The notes: generated from the sequence alone by a model not told the origin. DNA of 64,000 bases from Cryobacterium algoricola (GCF_004402485.1 NZ_SOFG01000004.1:620001-684000); one strand, 5' to 3'. Counted from the first letter of the stretch, positions 7,828-16,276 are shown. Numbers and translations: made by a program.

Positions 7828-9830
7828 CACGGACCAGGGTCGCGCCGGTCCGGGTCCCCCGCACCCGGGTGCCGAGAGTGCAAGCGACCGTGAGCAGGCA
7901 CCACAAGTCCGGGCGTCCTCCCGGCGCACGTATCGTGCTGCTGGGCACGCTCGCGGGCATCCTCGCCGGGGTACTCGCGGCAGCCCTCATCCTTATTGCA
8001 ACGGGAGTGTTCCACTCCCCCACAAGCGCTTTCGGGCGGGCCGAGATCGCGCGCAACGGAAATGTCCAGGGCGTGCTCTATCCCGGCGACCCGACCCGCG
8101 AGACGACCCTGGTGAACACGGAGAAGGCCAGGCTCAGCTATATCCGCAGCGTCTCGGCATCCACCCAGTGGCGTGTCGCCGGGCTCCAGGGCCCCTATCG
8201 ACTCACGACGGGCAGTTCCGTGACCCTCGTCCTGCCGGCCCGTGCGCAGCCCTACCTCGTGTCCGACCTGCTCACCGTCGCCCCGACGACCTTCGTACGG
8301 CAAGCGGACGGCGGCTACCTGCTCTCCGAGAACATCGTCGTCCTGACCGGCGCAACCCTGTCGCTGACCGCCACGGATGGACTCACACTGCGGCTCCGCA
8401 GCGACCCGAGCACGTTCGTGTCCGTGATCGGACTCGGCGGCTCCGTCCTCATCAACGGCACGGCGACGGCGCCCGTGGCCATCGAAAGCTGGAACACCCG
8501 GACCGGGGCGGTCGACACCGATACGTCCGACGGTCGCGCCTATCTCCGGATGATCGACGGCACGGTCTCGGTCTGGCACGCCCGCATTGCGAACCTCGGC
8601 TTCTGGAGCGGGGAAACGGGCGGGCTGGCACTCTCCGGGACGGATGCCAGCGGGACGGACACGTCCGGAGCCGACGGCTCGGTCACGGCGGATGCTTCCG
8701 GCACGGCCGGCGCCCCCGGCACGGCCGCCGCCGGCCCGCTGGCCGGCGCCCCCCTCGCCGGCGCCCCCGTGCTCCCCCCGCAACTCCTGCGTGCGCCCGC
8801 CGGATCCGCCGCCGCGAACGGGCCCTCCGCGGCGACTCTGTCGGCCGGGTTCCAGGACGTCACGATCGACGGCAACGCCTTCGGTCTTTTCGTCACTCAC
8901 GCCGCGGGTGTCACCATCACCGACACCCGGATCATGAACAGCCTCGTCGATGGCCTCGTCTTCCACCGGTTCGTGTCCGACACGACGGTAACCCGGACGA
9001 GCGCCGTCAACAGCGGCGTCGACGGATTCACGGTGGCCAGGTCGAGCTGGGGGATCATGTTCGACCAGATCACGGCGACGGAGAACGGGCGCAACGGCGT
9101 GTCGATCGACGGCCGTTCGCTGGCCGACGGTCCGAGCGCCATCGGCACTGGTGTGGAATCCTTCGGTTCGAGTACAGTGACCCGCAGCACCGTCGAAGAC
9201 AACCGGAGGTACGGCATCGAACTCAGCGGAGGTCAGGCTCTTGGGGTGTACTCGAGCCTCATCGCGCGCAACGACATGGGCATCGTGCTCGATGACGGGG
9301 CGTCGGGCGTCGTCGTGGCCGGCAATACCCTGAAGGACCAGGCCCGCCAGTCGATCGCGATCCGGGACCGGGTGACCGACACGAGTGTGCGCAACAACGC
9401 GATCAGCGGCAGCCAGACCGGCGTGTACGTCCGAAACGCCGGTGCCAGTGTCACCGACAACACCATCCGGGCCGTCTCCAACCACGCCGTGAGCCTCGTG
9501 GGGGACGCCACGTCTGTGCGGGTCGTCAGCAACGCGCTTTCGGGCTCCGGCGCCGTTCCGGTGTGGGACGAGACCTCGTCCGGAGCAGTCGTCGCGGGCA
9601 ACAACCTCTCCGGCTGGCAGCGCGCGACGACGGCCCTCACGCTGGCCCGGTCCCTGTTCCAGCCGCTCACCGTGATCTGGCTGTTGCTCGCGCTGTTGCT
9701 CCTCGTGACGGCACTCACCCGCAGCGGTCCCCAGTTCGGCGCGATCCGGCATCCGTACGCCGAGCGTGTGCCGCTCACATCGCTCTCACGCGGCATCGTC
9801 TCGCGCGAGTCCGTCGGCGGCGCCCCCTGA
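7824..9830 (+). CDS. Membrane-anchored right-handed parallel beta-helix protein, 668 aa
   Basis: A basic N-terminus precedes a transmembrane helix at about residues 37-62. A long extracytoplasmic region then ends in a second helix (about 612-632) and a short tail. The centre carries serial beta-helix turns (TVTRTSAVNSGVDGFTV, NNAISGSQTGVYVRNAG). A 50-residue linker rich in Gly, Ala, Thr and Asp (residues about 270-320) interrupts the domain. Similar helices occur in polysaccharide epimerases and lyases such as AlgG. Its overlap with the glycosyltransferase upstream and a one-base stop/start overlap with the next gene indicate action on the same extruded polymer, but the reaction is not known. 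Confidence 0.75.
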   Translation: MTRTRVAPVRVPRTRVPRVQATVSRHHKSGRPPGARIVLLGTLAGILAGVLAAALILIATGVFHSPTSAFGRAEIARNGNVQGVLYPGDPTRETTLVNTEKARLSYIRSVSASTQWRVAGLQGPYRLTTGSSVTLVLPARAQPYLVSDLLTVAPTTFVRQADGGYLLSENIVVLTGATLSLTATDGLTLRLRSDPSTFVSVIGLGGSVLINGTATAPVAIESWNTRTGAVDTDTSDGRAYLRMIDGTVSVWHARIANLGFWSGETGGLALSGTDASGTDTSGADGSVTADASGTAGAPGTAAAGPLAGAPLAGAPVLPPQLLRAPAGSAAANGPSAATLSAGFQDVTIDGNAFGLFVTHAAGVTITDTRIMNSLVDGLVFHRFVSDTTVTRTSAVNSGVDGFTVARSSWGIMFDQITATENGRNGVSIDGRSLADGPSAIGTGVESFGSSTVTRSTVEDNRRYGIELSGGQALGVYSSLIARNDMGIVLDDGASGVVVAGNTLKDQARQSIAIRDRVTDTSVRNNAISGSQTGVYVRNAGASVTDNTIRAVSNHAVSLVGDATSVRVVSNALSGSGAVPVWDETSSGAVVAGNNLSGWQRATTALTLARSLFQPLTVIWLLLALLLLVTALTRSGPQFGAIRHPYAERVPLTSLSRGIVSRESVGGAP

Positions 9831-10930
9831 TGCCCGATTCCGGAGACCGGGCGGATGCCCCGGCGCGCCGCCGGACGCCGTCGCGCCTTCAGTGGGTGCT
9901 CACCGCCGGCGTCCTCGGAGTTGCGGTCGTCAGCGTCGCCATCATGGTCATCGTCGCCATCACGGGCCAGACCCAGAACCTCACGCAACCCACGACGCCC
10001 CCGTCCACCTCGCCGGCTTCTCCTGCACCCGAGACCGTGGCCGGCTGCCCGCCGTTCACGGTGACAGTGACGACCGCGCGCGAGCTCCAGGCGGCCCTCG
10101 ACGCCGTCAATCCCGGAAGCGTGATCGGCCTGGCCCCCGGCGTCTATCAGGGCACCTTCACTCTCCGCACCGGTGGCACCGCCGATGCGCCGGTCGCGCT
10201 CTGCGGCACGGCCGGAAGCATCCTCGACGGCGGCGGTGTACAGGGCGGCTACGTGCTGCACCTCGATCGCGTCGCCTACGTGCACCTGATCGGGTTCGCC
10301 GTGCGCAACGGCCAGAAAGGCGTCATGGCGGACCAAACCCGGAACGCCCTCATCCAGGGCCTCCAGGTGTCCCAGATCGGCGACGAGGCGGTACACCTGC
10401 GCAACAACAGCACCGACAACCGCGTCGCAGACAACCAGATCAGTGACACCGGGCTCCGCCGGCCGAAATTCGGCGAGGGTATCTACGTCGGAACGGCCGA
10501 GAGCAACTGGTGCGACGTGAGCGGCTGCGAGCCGGACCGCAGCGACCGGAACACGATCATCGGCAACCGGATCTCGGCGACGACCGCGGAAAGTGTGGAC
10601 ATCAAGGAGGGCACGAGCAACGGATTCCTCCAGCAGAACAGCTTCGATGGTTCGGGCATCACGAGCGCCGATTCGTGGGTCGATGTCAAGGGCAATGGCT
10701 GGATCATCGACGGCAACACCGGCGTCAACTCACCGATGGACGGATTCCAGACCCATCAGATCCTCGACGGCTGGGGCATTGGCAACATCTTCCGCAACAA
10801 CCAGGCCACGGTGAACGGCCCCGGCTACGGGTTCGCCCTCAAGCCGGCCAATGACAACGTGGTCGAGTGCAGCAACACCTCCGCCGATGCCGGCGAGGGA
10901 TCCTCGAATGTTCGCTGCGCTGCCGGCTGA
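9830..10930 (+). CDS. Membrane-anchored beta-helix protein (polysaccharide-active candidate), 366 aa
   Basis: The start chosen is ATG at 9830, inside the TGATG overlap with the previous stop. A cytoplasmic basic segment is followed by one helix at residues 22-46, then a Pro/Thr/Ser linker and a right-handed beta-helix. Conserved blocks are GEGIYVGTAESNW, VDIKEGTSNG and SADSWVDVKGNG. All three recur in the secreted protein at 11287-12318, so these two are paralogues. A buried acidic and lysine cluster in a beta-helix is typical of polysaccharide lyases, but I cannot name a catalytic residue with certainty. Six cysteines suggest disulphides outside the cell. Confidence 0.75.
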   Translation: MPDSGDRADAPARRRTPSRLQWVLTAGVLGVAVVSVAIMVIVAITGQTQNLTQPTTPPSTSPASPAPETVAGCPPFTVTVTTARELQAALDAVNPGSVIGLAPGVYQGTFTLRTGGTADAPVALCGTAGSILDGGGVQGGYVLHLDRVAYVHLIGFAVRNGQKGVMADQTRNALIQGLQVSQIGDEAVHLRNNSTDNRVADNQISDTGLRRPKFGEGIYVGTAESNWCDVSGCEPDRSDRNTIIGNRISATTAESVDIKEGTSNGFLQQNSFDGSGITSADSWVDVKGNGWIIDGNTGVNSPMDGFQTHQILDGWGIGNIFRNNQATVNGPGYGFALKPANDNVVECSNTSADAGEGSSNVRCAAG

Positions 10931-10954
10931 CCCTCGGGAAAACCAAATATTCAT

Positions 10955-10982
10955 TTGAGATTTCCTCAGGAACGTGTATCGT
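10955..10982 (+). promoter_or_regulatory. Candidate promoter of the secreted beta-helix gene
   Basis: TTGAGA and TATCGT are separated by 16 bases in a locally AT-rich stretch directly after the previous gene. The implied leader before the GTG at 11287 is about 300 nt long. Confidence 0.45.
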
Positions 10983-11286
10983 CGGGTGAACTAACGTTCC
11001 AAGTTTCCGGCAGCATTCTTGCCGTAATCTGCAGGCTGCTGTTGATCCCCGCCCCGCCTCTGCCATCGTGCACGCGACCGGTTCGGCTCCTGTCTTATTA
11101 CAGGGTGCTGCCGAAGTCACTTGCCATATTCTGTCGATCCATCCATGCGGTCATACCGTCATGCCGTCGACGACGTTCTGTGGTGCCCTCTCCACTCCGA
11201 CAGGGAGTTGTCGGCCTCGTGGTCCACCCGAGGTTCGACCGGTCAGGCAGTCTTCCTGTTTCACTCCACAGGAAGCAGTTGATTTC
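10983..11286 (+). other. Long leader before the secreted beta-helix gene
   Basis: About 300 bases without a gene separate the candidate promoter from the start codon. I could not match a known riboswitch, including the c-di-AMP class often found before secreted actinobacterial proteins. A reading frame continues upstream of the GTG but lacks a ribosome binding site. The 3' end folds into the hairpin at 11252-11275. Confidence 0.35.
11252..11275 (+). promoter_or_regulatory. Hairpin covering the ribosome binding site
   Basis: CTTCCTGT pairs perfectly with ACAGGAAG across an 8-nt loop. The 3' arm contains AGGAAG, the likely ribosome binding site, 11 bases before the GTG. The hairpin would hide that site unless opened, suggesting translational control. 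Confidence 0.45.
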
Positions 11287-12318
11287 GTGCTCCACTCATT
11301 CGCTCGTCCGTTGCGTTCACTCCCCCTCTCCCCCATCGACCGGCGGCTCTCCTCGCGCCGCGTGGCCGCCACCGCCCTCCTGACCGGCGCCGTCGCGCTC
11401 GCGGGGGTCGTCCTCGCCCCCGTAACGGCGCACGCCGCGACGGTGACGAATGTGTCGACATCCGCTCAGCTGAAGACCGCGCTCGGCGCCGCAAAGCCCG
11501 GCGACACCATTCACCTCGCGGACGGCACCTACTCCGGCAAGTTCGAGGCCTCGGCCGTCGGAACCGGGACGGCGCCGATCACCCTCACCGGCTCGCGGGC
11601 CTCCGTGCTCACGACCGGGTCGACCGGTTCCGGTTATGCCCTGCACGTCACGGGAGGGCACTGGAATCTCACGGGATTCCGGGTCGACAAGGCGGCCAAG
11701 GGCATCGTGCTCGACGATTCCGACTACACGGTCATCTCGAGCGTCGACGTCGGACACATCGGCCAGGAGGGGGTGCACGTGCGCCACAGCAGCACGAACG
11801 TGGTTCTGAAGAACTCCTACGTGCACGACACCGGCCTCACCTCGGCGAGCTACGGCGAAGGCGTCTACGTCGGCAGTGCGAACAGTAACTGGAGTTCCGT
11901 CATGGGTTCCTCGTCCTCCCCGGACAAGTCGGACAATGTGCTGATCCAGAACAACCGCATCGAGGACAACGCTGCCGAGGGCATCGACATCAAGGAAGGC
12001 ACGACCGGCGGGCGCATCACCGGCAACACCTTCCGCCACTCCGGCTACTCCGGCGACAACTCGGCCGACTCCTGGGTCGACGTGAAGGGCAATGGGTATT
12101 CGGTCTCGGGCAACTCCGGGTCCTCAACCCTCGAGGACGCGTTCCAGGTGCACTCCGTGCTCTCCGGTTGGGGCGGCAGGAACGATTTCGCCGCCAACAC
12201 AGTCACCGGCGGCGTCCCCGGCTACGAGGTCAACAACGCTTCGAAGACCGCGGGCAACGTGGTGCACTGCAAGACCTCAGGTGCCGGCAGCGGTCTCACA
12301 AACAAGGACTGCCAGTAG
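11287..12318 (+). CDS. Secreted right-handed beta-helix protein, 343 aa
   Basis: The GTG at 11287 gives a long signal peptide: an R-rich segment, a hydrophobic core at residues 26-46 and cleavage after AHA at 48-50. The mature part is a single beta-helix of about 290 residues that aligns through its whole length with the anchored protein at 9830-10930. It shares GEGVYVGSANSNW, IDIKEGTTGG and SADSWVDVKGNG. The lack of an anchor suggests release to the medium or capsule. A longer upstream frame exists but would bury the signal peptide. It is probably a polysaccharide-active enzyme acting on the product of the glycosyltransferase locus; substrate unknown. Confidence 0.8.
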   Translation: MLHSFARPLRSLPLSPIDRRLSSRRVAATALLTGAVALAGVVLAPVTAHAATVTNVSTSAQLKTALGAAKPGDTIHLADGTYSGKFEASAVGTGTAPITLTGSRASVLTTGSTGSGYALHVTGGHWNLTGFRVDKAAKGIVLDDSDYTVISSVDVGHIGQEGVHVRHSSTNVVLKNSYVHDTGLTSASYGEGVYVGSANSNWSSVMGSSSSPDKSDNVLIQNNRIEDNAAEGIDIKEGTTGGRITGNTFRHSGYSGDNSADSWVDVKGNGYSVSGNSGSSTLEDAFQVHSVLSGWGGRNDFAANTVTGGVPGYEVNNASKTAGNVVHCKTSGAGSGLTNKDCQ

Positions 12319-12329
12319 GACTCACATTG

Positions 12330-12376
12330 GCGGTGCGGTCAGGGCATTTTCTCCGAGCGCCTTGACCGCACGCCGC
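12330..12376 (+). terminator. Hairpin terminator after the beta-helix gene
   Basis: A stem of about 16 bp (GCGGTGCGGTCAGGGC with a partner carrying one bulge and one G-T pair) starts 12 bases after the stop codon. There is no strong T tract, as is common in high-GC actinobacteria. Confidence 0.5.
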
Positions 12377-12435
12377 AAGTGCCGCATGATGACCTGACAG
12401 GGCCAGCCGTCCTGCCGAGAGAGCGGACGAATCCC

Positions 12436-12885
12436 ATGAGCGACACTGGAGCGTTTCACATTGTGGTGGGCGTAGACGGATCCGACCCGTCACTGACGGC
12501 CCTCGACTGGGCGATCGTCGAGGCGAAGCTGCGCGGCGCCGACCTGACCATCGTCACGACCTGGTCCTATCCGATCATGGCCGGAACTCCCGGAGACATC
12601 GTTCCCGAAGACTCCTTCAAGGAGGTCTGCGAGCGCATCCAGGCGGATGCCCTCACAACCGCCGCCGATTCCGGCCTCACCGCGACCGGGCGAATCGTGC
12701 GCGGCGGCGCCGTCACGGTGCTCCTCGAGGCGGCACAGACCGCCGACCTCCTCATCGTCGGTTCACGTGGCTACGGTGGCTTCACGGGACTCCTCGTCGG
12801 ATCGGTCTCCAATCAGCTCGTCCACCACGCCGCATGCCCCGTTCTCATCGTCAGGTCGAAGCGCGCCCCCCAGCGCGAGCGATGA
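12436..12885 (+). CDS. Universal stress protein (UspA family)
   Basis: This 149-aa single-domain Usp has the N-terminal strand IVVGVDGSDPS near residues 10-20. Its C-terminal ATP-binding signature reads VGSRGYGGFTGLLVGSVSNQLVHHAACPVLIV (about 109-140), the G-2x-G-9x-G(S/T) pattern of nucleotide-binding members. It is cytoplasmic and usually induced by starvation, redox or oxygen stress. The start at 12436 is favoured because MSDTGAFHIVVGVDGS places the first strand as in homologues, whereas an upstream ATG at 12379 adds an unrelated segment. It stands alone, convergent with the DUF805 gene. Confidence 0.9.
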   Translation: MSDTGAFHIVVGVDGSDPSLTALDWAIVEAKLRGADLTIVTTWSYPIMAGTPGDIVPEDSFKEVCERIQADALTTAADSGLTATGRIVRGGAVTVLLEAAQTADLLIVGSRGYGGFTGLLVGSVSNQLVHHAACPVLIVRSKRAPQRER

Positions 12886-12908
12886 CGACAGCATCCCGGC
12901 TTCGGTGA

Positions 12909-13235
12909 CTATCGACTCGGCCGGCAGAGCAGCACGATGAGGATGATCACGCCGACGATCGGGAACAACAGGAACCAGAGCCATTTCCAGGAGAGGCCCG
13001 AATCCCGCAGGCGTCGGGCCGCGACCGCGAGGAACGGCAGCACGATGACGGCGATCCAGAGCGCGGAGAACAATCCGAAAGCCGAGGTCGGATTCATCGC
13101 CGAGTCCAGGGCGTTGAGCGCGAAGTCGACGATTGTCACGAAGAGGACCCACCACCAGTACTCCGAGCGACTGGCGACTCCGGTGAACTGACCGTACTTG
13201 CTGAACACGGTCGAGATCGATTCGCCGAACGTCAT
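12909..13235 (-). CDS. DUF805 membrane protein
   Basis: This 108-aa integral membrane protein has the DUF805 pattern: an aromatic segment GVASRSEYWWWVLF near residues 18-31, a helix at 30-46, a second at about 56-72 ending VAARRLRDSG, then WKWLWFLLFPIVGVIILIVLL and a short basic tail. Four helices of this type are common in small bacterial inner-membrane proteins of unknown role. It lies 13 bases downstream of the MFS gene on the same strand and may be cotranscribed. No function can be given. Confidence 0.85.
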   Translation of the reverse strand: MTFGESISTVFSKYGQFTGVASRSEYWWWVLFVTIVDFALNALDSAMNPTSAFGLFSALWIAVIVLPFLAVAARRLRDSGLSWKWLWFLLFPIVGVIILIVLLCRPSR

Positions 13236-13248
13236 GGTGGTTCCTGAC

Positions 13249-14724
13249 TCAGAAGAGGGATGCCGGTGGTACCGGACGTCCTTTCATCCTCCCAGATTCC
13301 GGCATGCGGGTCGTGAGGTGGCGCATCTTGACGATGCTCACGATCACGGCGACGGCGGATCCCGCGACCGCCAGGAACAGGGCGTTGTTGGCTCCCTGCG
13401 CTTCGAGGGCAGGCGAAACGGATGAGGCACCCACCAGCACCAGGGCGATGCTCACGGCGCTGGCGCCCATCGACTGGGCAAGGGTCCGGTTCACGTTCAT
13501 CACCCCCGCCATCGCACTCGCGTGCCGGATGGGAGTCGCCGCCATCATGTCCCGGTTGTTCGGCGGCTGGAAGATGGCGAAGCCGAGCCCGGTCAGGCCG
13601 GTGCTCGCGAGCACGAGCCAGAGCGGCGGCTGGCCGCCGAGGAAGGACAGGGCGAGCAGTCCGACAGTGAAGACCGTCAGGCCGATCACGGGGAGGGCCC
13701 CACCGGGGTATTTATCGGCAAGTCGACCGGAAAGCGGCGACACGATGATGATGATGAGCGGCCAGGGCGTGAACAGCAGGGCGGATTGGAGCGGGCTCGC
13801 GTGATAGGCGCTCTGAAAGAGGAACGGCAGAGCCACGAAGGCGGCACCCTGGCCGAAGAACGACCAGAAGGCAGTGAGGACTGCGAGTGTGACACGCCCG
13901 TTGAACAGGCTCGGCGGCAGAACGGGCCGGGCAGCCCGCCGTTCGATCAGTACGAATACCGTGGCCAGGAGTCCGCACCCGATCAGGAGGGTCCCGGCGA
14001 TCCAAAGCGTCGACGTGTCGGTGAGCTGATGGATGCCCAGCAGGAAGCACGCGATCGCGGCTGCCGCAGCGAGGGCCCCCGCAAGGTCATAGCCGCCGCG
14101 GGTGGGATGCCGGCTCGGGAGGAACACGATCCCGAGCACGGTCGACACAGCCCCGATCGGCAGGTTGATCAGGAACAGCCATGGCCAGTCGAGTTGAGCG
14201 AGGATGAGGCCGCCGAGGGTGGGGCCTGCACAGATGCCGAGGGCCACGACCATGGCGTTCATGCCCAGCACGAATCCCAGGCGCTCCGGCGGGAAGATGC
14301 GGCGGTAGATCGGGATCGCGACGGCGAAGAGCATCGCGGCGGCAACGCCTTGAAGCACCCGTCCGGCCACGAGCGCACCGAAGGTCGGCGAGAGGGCGCA
14401 CGCCAGCGACGCGACCGTGAACGCCGGGGTGCCGATCAGGAACATCCTCTTGCGCCCGATCTGGTCGGCCAGGCCCGTCATCGCAGGTATGGAACAGGAC
14501 ACCGCGAGCAGGAACGCAGTCGCGACCCAGACGGCATCCGCCGGAGTCACGGCGAGGTCGTGCGCCAGCTGGGGAAGCGCGACGTTGACGATCGAGGTGT
14601 CGATGTTCGTCATCAGCATCGACATCAGCACGGCGATCATGGCCACGTTGCGCCGCACCGGGGACATCACGATCGTGTCGTCCAGGTTGGCCGATACCGG
14701 GACGGAAAGTGCAGACGACGTCAC
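13249..14724 (-). CDS. MFS transporter, DHA2 (EmrB/QacA) family
   Basis: This drug:proton antiporter-type protein of about 491 aa has 14 predicted helices. It contains TNIDTSIVNVALPQLA (motif D1 of DHA2) in helix 1, motif A-like GLADQIGRKRMF in the first cytoplasmic loop and GVAAAMLFAVAIP after it. It probably exports hydrophobic or amphipathic compounds. I place the start at a GTG at 14724. A TTG at 14754 is less likely because it lies inside a palindrome that looks like an operator, and an ATG at 14667 is also possible. It is downstream of the rhodopsin gene and upstream of the DUF805 gene, all on the minus strand. Confidence 0.85.
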   Translation of the reverse strand: MTSSALSVPVSANLDDTIVMSPVRRNVAMIAVLMSMLMTNIDTSIVNVALPQLAHDLAVTPADAVWVATAFLLAVSCSIPAMTGLADQIGRKRMFLIGTPAFTVASLACALSPTFGALVAGRVLQGVAAAMLFAVAIPIYRRIFPPERLGFVLGMNAMVVALGICAGPTLGGLILAQLDWPWLFLINLPIGAVSTVLGIVFLPSRHPTRGGYDLAGALAAAAAIACFLLGIHQLTDTSTLWIAGTLLIGCGLLATVFVLIERRAARPVLPPSLFNGRVTLAVLTAFWSFFGQGAAFVALPFLFQSAYHASPLQSALLFTPWPLIIIIVSPLSGRLADKYPGGALPVIGLTVFTVGLLALSFLGGQPPLWLVLASTGLTGLGFAIFQPPNNRDMMAATPIRHASAMAGVMNVNRTLAQSMGASAVSIALVLVGASSVSPALEAQGANNALFLAVAGSAVAVIVSIVKMRHLTTRMPESGRMKGRPVPPASLF

Positions 14725-14739
14725 GGAAGATGTCCAATG

Positions 14740-14755
14740 GTTGATGTGGATCAAC
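14740..14755. promoter_or_regulatory. Inverted repeat at the MFS promoter
   Basis: GTTGAT and ATCAAC are separated by 4 bases, forming a perfect 16-base inverted repeat directly before the MFS gene. It fits a dimeric repressor operator. The nearest regulator gene is the MarR gene at 15787, which may act here. Confidence 0.5.
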
Positions 14756-14810
14756 TATTACTCTATCGCGCACTCCCTCATCGACCGCACAACCCGTCCC
14801 GCGTACGGAG

Positions 14811-15626
14811 TCAGGAGCGGGTCGCGACCTCGTCCCGCGAAAGCTCGTCTCGGGCGAAAGCGGGGTCGTCGTCGAAGGACTTGATTCGGGCGACCTGGTA
14901 GATGATCACGGCGTAGACGGCCTTGGCGAGGATGTCGGCGACGGAATAGCCGACCTGTTTGAAGACCCAGGCATCCGCTCCCGAGATATTGAGCAGCGGC
15001 AGCAGGTATGCGATCGGGTAGACGCCCCAGCTGAGCAGGAGCAGGAACCGCAGCTGGCTCAGGATCCTGCGAACACCGGTCGGCTGCTGGTCGAGCGACT
15101 TGCTCAGTTGGACGAAGAGCACGAAGAGGATGTAGGCGAACGGGATGGTTGACAGCAGGCCGAACAGCCCGCGCAGGCCATTGTCGCCGCTGATCTCCCC
15201 CGGATAGCCCAGGATGATCATGAGCGCAGCGGCGGGAACGAGCCTCCGCAGCAGCGCCGACTGGACCGACCGGGCGAGCGCGAGTACCGCGACGAGTTCG
15301 ACGAGGAGCAACGGAACGGTGAGGAGCCAGTCGACGTAGCGGTAGCCCTCGTTGAACCCGGCGCCGACGGCCTGGGAGTAGTCGCCCGTTCCGCCGACGG
15401 CATCGGTCACGAACGCCGCCTTGAACGAGTCGAAGATGCGGAAGTAGTGGTAGGCGGCGATGCCGCAGACCACGATGGCCACCGTGATGGCCTGCCGGTA
15501 GCGCGGCAGGATGCGAGGCAGGGCGATCACGAGGAAGACGGCGGTGAAGAGCTGCGACGCGATGACGAGCGACAGGAAGTTGTAGACGGTCTCGTACTGT
15601 CCGTGCGAGAGGATATCTGGAATCAT
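14811..15626 (-). CDS. Light-driven proton-pump rhodopsin (proteorhodopsin/xanthorhodopsin type)
   Basis: The 271-aa seven-helix retinal protein carries the proton-pump triad: Asp99 (acceptor) in RYVDWLLTVP, Thr103, and Glu110 (donor). His60 in AAYHYFR matches the histidine that pairs with the acceptor in xanthorhodopsins. Lys235 in GYSVADILAKAVY is the retinal Schiff-base lysine. The residue equivalent to proteorhodopsin position 105 is Leu107, predicting green absorption. Gly156 in LFGLLSTIP keeps the opening that lets some xanthorhodopsins bind a carotenoid antenna. It pumps protons out under light. No retinal or carotenoid synthesis gene is visible in the window. It is divergent from a MarR gene. 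The ATG at 15626 has a GGAG site. Confidence 0.93.
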   Translation of the reverse strand: MIPDILSHGQYETVYNFLSLVIASQLFTAVFLVIALPRILPRYRQAITVAIVVCGIAAYHYFRIFDSFKAAFVTDAVGGTGDYSQAVGAGFNEGYRYVDWLLTVPLLLVELVAVLALARSVQSALLRRLVPAAALMIILGYPGEISGDNGLRGLFGLLSTIPFAYILFVLFVQLSKSLDQQPTGVRRILSQLRFLLLLSWGVYPIAYLLPLLNISGADAWVFKQVGYSVADILAKAVYAVIIYQVARIKSFDDDPAFARDELSRDEVATRS

Positions 15627-15674
15627 GGCGTGCTCCGTAGAAGGTCAGCGTTCCCGAGATAACTTAGTGTTTCA

Positions 15675-15703
15675 ATTACATGTTAAGTAAGCTAAATCGT
15701 CAA
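15675..15703 (-). promoter_or_regulatory. Promoter of the rhodopsin gene
   Basis: TTGACG and TGTAAT are separated by exactly 17 bases on the minus strand in an AT-rich gap. The spacer and -10 contain TTAC and GTAA half-sites (TTAC-N7-GTAA), a plausible MarR-binding site. The -10 is about 50 bases before the rhodopsin ATG. Confidence 0.65.
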
Positions 15704-15786
15704 CATCTTTTTGGCCTGATTTCGCTAAGATCAGATGCACCAGTCGTGACGACACAAGGCTCGCTCCAGCGCAGGCCGGAGGAAAC

Positions 15787-16245
15787 ATGGACCACTCGGA
15801 ACGGCACCCGCATACGCTCAGCGGCTTCCCGGCCGCCGCTACCGAATTCGTGAGTGCCCTCGACGGTAACCGCCACCGCATCGCCGAGCGTGCCGGCGTG
15901 TCAGGAACCGAACTCCGTGCGCTCTTCCGGATCGCGCGGATGGGGTCGATCACTCCGAAAGACCTCGCAACCCACCTCGGGATGACAACGGGAGCGGTCA
16001 CGGCGATCTCCCGCCGCCTGGTCGAGATCGACCTGCTTCATCGAATCGACCACCCCGGTGATCGCCGCAGTCTCTATCTCGAGCTGACTCCCCACGGGCA
16101 TGACGTCATGGGCGAGATCCACCGCGATTTCACCGACATGCTGTCGGCCTCCACCTCGGGCCTGGACGCTGCACAGCTCGAGGCGTTCACCGCTGCGCTC
16201 GCATCTGTGGCCGCTGAAGTGCGGATCCGGTCGGCACAGCTCTGA
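15787..16245 (+). CDS. MarR family transcriptional regulator
   Basis: The 152-aa winged-helix protein has the MarR core: GTELRALFRIARMGSITPKDLATHLGMTTGAVTAISRRLVEIDLLHRIDHPGDRRSLYLELTPHG spans about residues 41-105, with the DRRS wing at 93-96. N- and C-terminal helices for dimerisation are present. An excellent GGAGGAAAC site precedes the ATG. It is divergent from the rhodopsin gene across 160 AT-rich bases and is the natural candidate to control it, possibly with the MFS exporter. The signal is unknown; MarR proteins typically sense phenolics or oxidants. Confidence 0.88.
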   Translation: MDHSERHPHTLSGFPAAATEFVSALDGNRHRIAERAGVSGTELRALFRIARMGSITPKDLATHLGMTTGAVTAISRRLVEIDLLHRIDHPGDRRSLYLELTPHGHDVMGEIHRDFTDMLSASTSGLDAAQLEAFTAALASVAAEVRIRSAQL

Positions 16246-16276
16246 GGCCTGGACCGCGCTGAGGCCTGGCCGGAAC

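Noticed and set aside
10983-11286. Riboswitch in the long leader of the secreted beta-helix gene
   Set aside because: I compared by eye with c-di-AMP and other actinobacterial riboswitch cores and found no match. Only the terminal hairpin is supported.
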